A DNA stretch of 64,000 nucleotides from the NCBI GenBank assembly GCA_021521415.1, contig JAIQDT010014345.1, forward strand, positions 186,001 to 250,000, read 5' to 3'. The position numbers were made by a program, and so were the translations under genes. Shown here piece after piece: positions 61,765-64,000 of the stretch (position 1 is the stretch's first letter; each line of letters opens with the position of its first letter). The notes beneath the pieces were generated by a model. The model made no database searches. It saw only the letters and a list, made by a program, of their open reading frames with translations, and was not told the DNA's origin. The stretch comes from Bidens hawaiensis. Taxonomy: Eukaryota > Streptophyta > Magnoliopsida > Asterales > Asteraceae.

Positions 61765-61903
61765 ATTGGTATCAGAGCCGTTCAAGGACCAATCGATAAG
61801 CGTTCGTTGCTACCAAAAAAGAGAGAAACCGAGGTGTTGATACATTGGTTGAACGAGCTAGGTTTAATCAAAGATTGTTCAAACAAGTTGGGTTTGATTA
61901 GTC

Positions 61904-64000
61904 ATGGGTGACTCAACTACACCACCGCCGCTAGCCAATCAGGGCCGTAGCTTGGGCTCATTTCAATGTCCGATGTTAGCAACAACAAACTACACAGTAT
62001 GGGAACTCCGCATGAAGGTTATTTTTAATGTGCATAGCGTATGTGATGCGATAGATCCTGGTACGACTGATGCAAAGACAAATAACGTGGCGATCGCCCT
62101 ACTTTTCCAATCCATACCCGAACAACATATTTTGCAAGTCGCAGTCTGAACTCAGAAAAAGAGATGTGGAAACAATCCGAACCCGAAATCTAGGAGCCGA
62201 AAGGGTAAGGGAAGCAAGGCTCCAAACATTGATAGTTAAGTTTGATGCTTTGAAGATGAAAGATTCAGAAAAGATCGATGATTACGCAAACATAATATTG
62301 GAGATCTCTTCAAATTCTGCCACGCTCGGAGAGACTTTCGAGCAACAGAAAATTGTCAAGATATTTCTCACAAGCTTACCTCGTCGATTTGTTCTTATTG
62401 TTTCTTCACTTGAACAAATTCTAGATCTAAAGATGGTTGAGTTTGAAGACGTAGTGGGTAGGCATAAGGCTTATGAAGAACGAACCAAAGACGAAGAACC
62501 ACAATCCGTAGATCAAGTTAATCTATTGTTTCATTATTCAGATAGCCGGAATTTTGAATCAAGTAGAGGAAGGGGACGAGGAACCGGTGGAAATCGGAGT
62601 AGGGGTCGAGGTCGAGGTCGAGAAAATAGCCAAAACTGGGGAACCTGAGACAACTCCGAACAACAAACCGATGAAAAACATAAGGGTAAAGATCGGTTAT
62701 CGATGTGACCAGATGGGTCATTTCTCTTCCTCTTGTCCTGAACGAAAAAAGGAAGCAAATCTAACCGAGGCCAACGAAACCCTTATGATGTTACATCAAG
62801 TAGATGAGTCTGTCTACGTAAACGAGGAGAAAGTTTTTCGAGTAGGTATCAATACGAAGGACCGAAATAAGGGATTTGGTACCTCGATAATGGTGCTAGC
62901 AATCACATGAGGGGAGAGCGGTCATTCTTTTCTAAGCTTGAGGAAAGAGTGGTAGGCCAAGTTCGTTTTGGTGATAATTCCCAAGTCAAAATCGAAGGGA
63001 AAGGCACTACAATGTTGCATTACAACAACGGGGAGGTAAAACAAATTACTAATGTTTATTTTATACCAAGTCATTGGTGTAATATTTTAAGCTTGGGTCA
63101 AGCTACGGATAATGGATGTGAGGTTCTTTTGAAAAAGAACGATATTTGGATGTATGATGATAGCGGTAGGCTAATCATGAAAGTACCAAAGACGAACCGA
63201 CTTTACAAGGTCAAGATGCTGTGTTGCAAAGAACATATGTTTACACGTAAAGGAAGACCCGTTTTCTCAAACATGGCATGGTCGAGTAACAACCGAGTGT
63301 TAAAAGACAAGACTCCGAATGAAGCATTCAGAGAGTAGAAACCGAATATAAGTCTGTTAAAGGTATTTGTTTGTATTGCATTCGGAAAAATCCCAACCTA
63401 ACACCTAAAGAAACTCGATAATCGGAGTAAGAAATTGGTGTATCTTGAAAATGAGCATGATTCCAAGGCTTTTCGTTTATTTAACCCGACTACAAAGAAA
63501 AATTATGGTTAGTCGGGATGTTAAATGTGATGAAGGAAAAGGGTGGAGTTGTTTCGAGAATTCAAACGAAGCAGTTGATGAGCATGTTAGGAAAGATTTT
63601 GTTATCTATTGGGGAGAGAAAGATGTGCAATCTGATAACGAAAATGAGTACGAGTTTGGTTCCGGAACTGTCGAACAACTGCTCGAGTTCGTCATCTTAC
63701 CCTAACAACATCAACAACTCAGTTTTGGATCACCACTCTGGTGTAATACTTAGGAGGTCCACACGGGTGTCGGTTCCACCAAGATACTTTGATGATTATG
63801 TACTCATGAAGAATTAATTCTTTAATTGAAGAAGAACCTACAAAATATGAAGATGCAAAAGAAAGTAAAGAGTGGGTTCATGTAATGAAAAAGCCGAATT
63901 TGGAATCAATCGAGAAAAAATAATACGTGGAAACTTACAGTTTGTCCTAACGGGGGTGAAGCCGATTGGAGTAAAGTGGGTTTTCAAAGTTAAGAAAATT
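61904..64000 (+). pseudogene. gag-pol of Copia D (frameshifted, internally deleted)
   Basis: It starts at ATG 61904 (MGDSTTPPPL). Gag continues in a second frame (ERVREARLQTLIVKFDALK... and an RGRGRGTGG-rich tail). The zinc knuckle near 62690-62740 has lost its first cysteine (GYRCDQMGHFSSSC). The protease NGASNHM is reached only by a frameshift near 62890. A deletion near 63225-63270 removes the pre-integrase region and the catalytic integrase core, joining the protease tail to VLKDKTPNEAF of the integrase C-terminus. RT begins at about 63850 (VKPIGVKWVFKVKK) and is cut by the window end. Numerous stops. Non-functional. Confidence 0.85.

Larger units (their letters stand above)
61404..64000 (+). 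mobile_element. Copia retrotransposon D, decayed, runs off the window
   Basis: 5' LTR 61404-61764 (TGTTGGTAAT...; the end has drifted to GA), primer site TGGTATCAGAGCC (61767-61779), then gag-pol remnants to the window edge. It belongs to a different Copia lineage from A and B (protease NGASNHM rather than SGCSRHMTG) and lacks their GGCGAAGTT or TTCGTTA arrays. Confidence 0.85.

Noticed and set aside
12444..61779. tRNA-like matches at the primer-binding sites
   Set aside because: These are 12-13 nt primer sites adjacent to LTRs; no cloverleaf surrounds them.

Overview
The window is transposon-dense plant nuclear DNA, most likely from a eudicot of the daisy family (Asteraceae). The family is an inference from the style of the Copia polyproteins, their long third ORF and the TGTAACATCC-type long LTRs. 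The DNA is AT-rich, the host-type coding signals have introns, and about 70% of the window can be assigned to transposable elements. No rRNA, tRNA or CRISPR locus was seen. Sequence identities and difference counts quoted here were made by eye.

Left part (1-11519). This holds a small hairpin repeat, a 4.2-kb minus-strand LTR-like element (1057-5270), and a 2.3-kb solo LTR (5564-7892) with a perfect 5-bp target duplication. It also holds a minus-strand multi-exon gene or gene fragment (about 8782-10805) that I cannot assign to a family.

Centre (11520-47106). A CACTA-type DNA transposon has CACTACGTGAA ends and a GTA target duplication. It has been stretched from about 6 kb to 35.6 kb by three nested LTR elements. 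Copia A (11907-26726, plus strand) and Copia B (32618-44992, minus strand) each carry gag, pol and a third ORF downstream of pol. Element C (29776-32074) has LTRs but no coding capacity. All three carry a short motif iterated next to their promoters: TTCGTTA/TTCGCTA in A and GGCGAAGTT/GGCGAACTT in B and C. In A and B the same arrangement, motif cluster then TATA box then splice acceptor then ATG, appears again inside the element ahead of the third ORF.

Right part (47107-64000). This starts with a roughly 165-bp tandem array. A second solo LTR follows (49665-52316, minus strand) from the same family as the one at 5564, sitting in one copy of a tandem duplication. Next is a 6.85-kb Mutator-like element (53242-60089) encoding a broken transposase joined to an OTU-type protease domain, with a hAT-like MITE nested in it. 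After that comes a UGT85-type glycosyltransferase exon fragment (61000-61400). A decayed Copia element D (61404 onward) interrupts it and runs off the window.

All the retroelement genes here are broken by stops or frameshifts. The main interest is the shared promoter-and-motif architecture of the nested elements, the conserved third ORF, and the reuse of GGCGAAGTT by elements that are otherwise unrelated.
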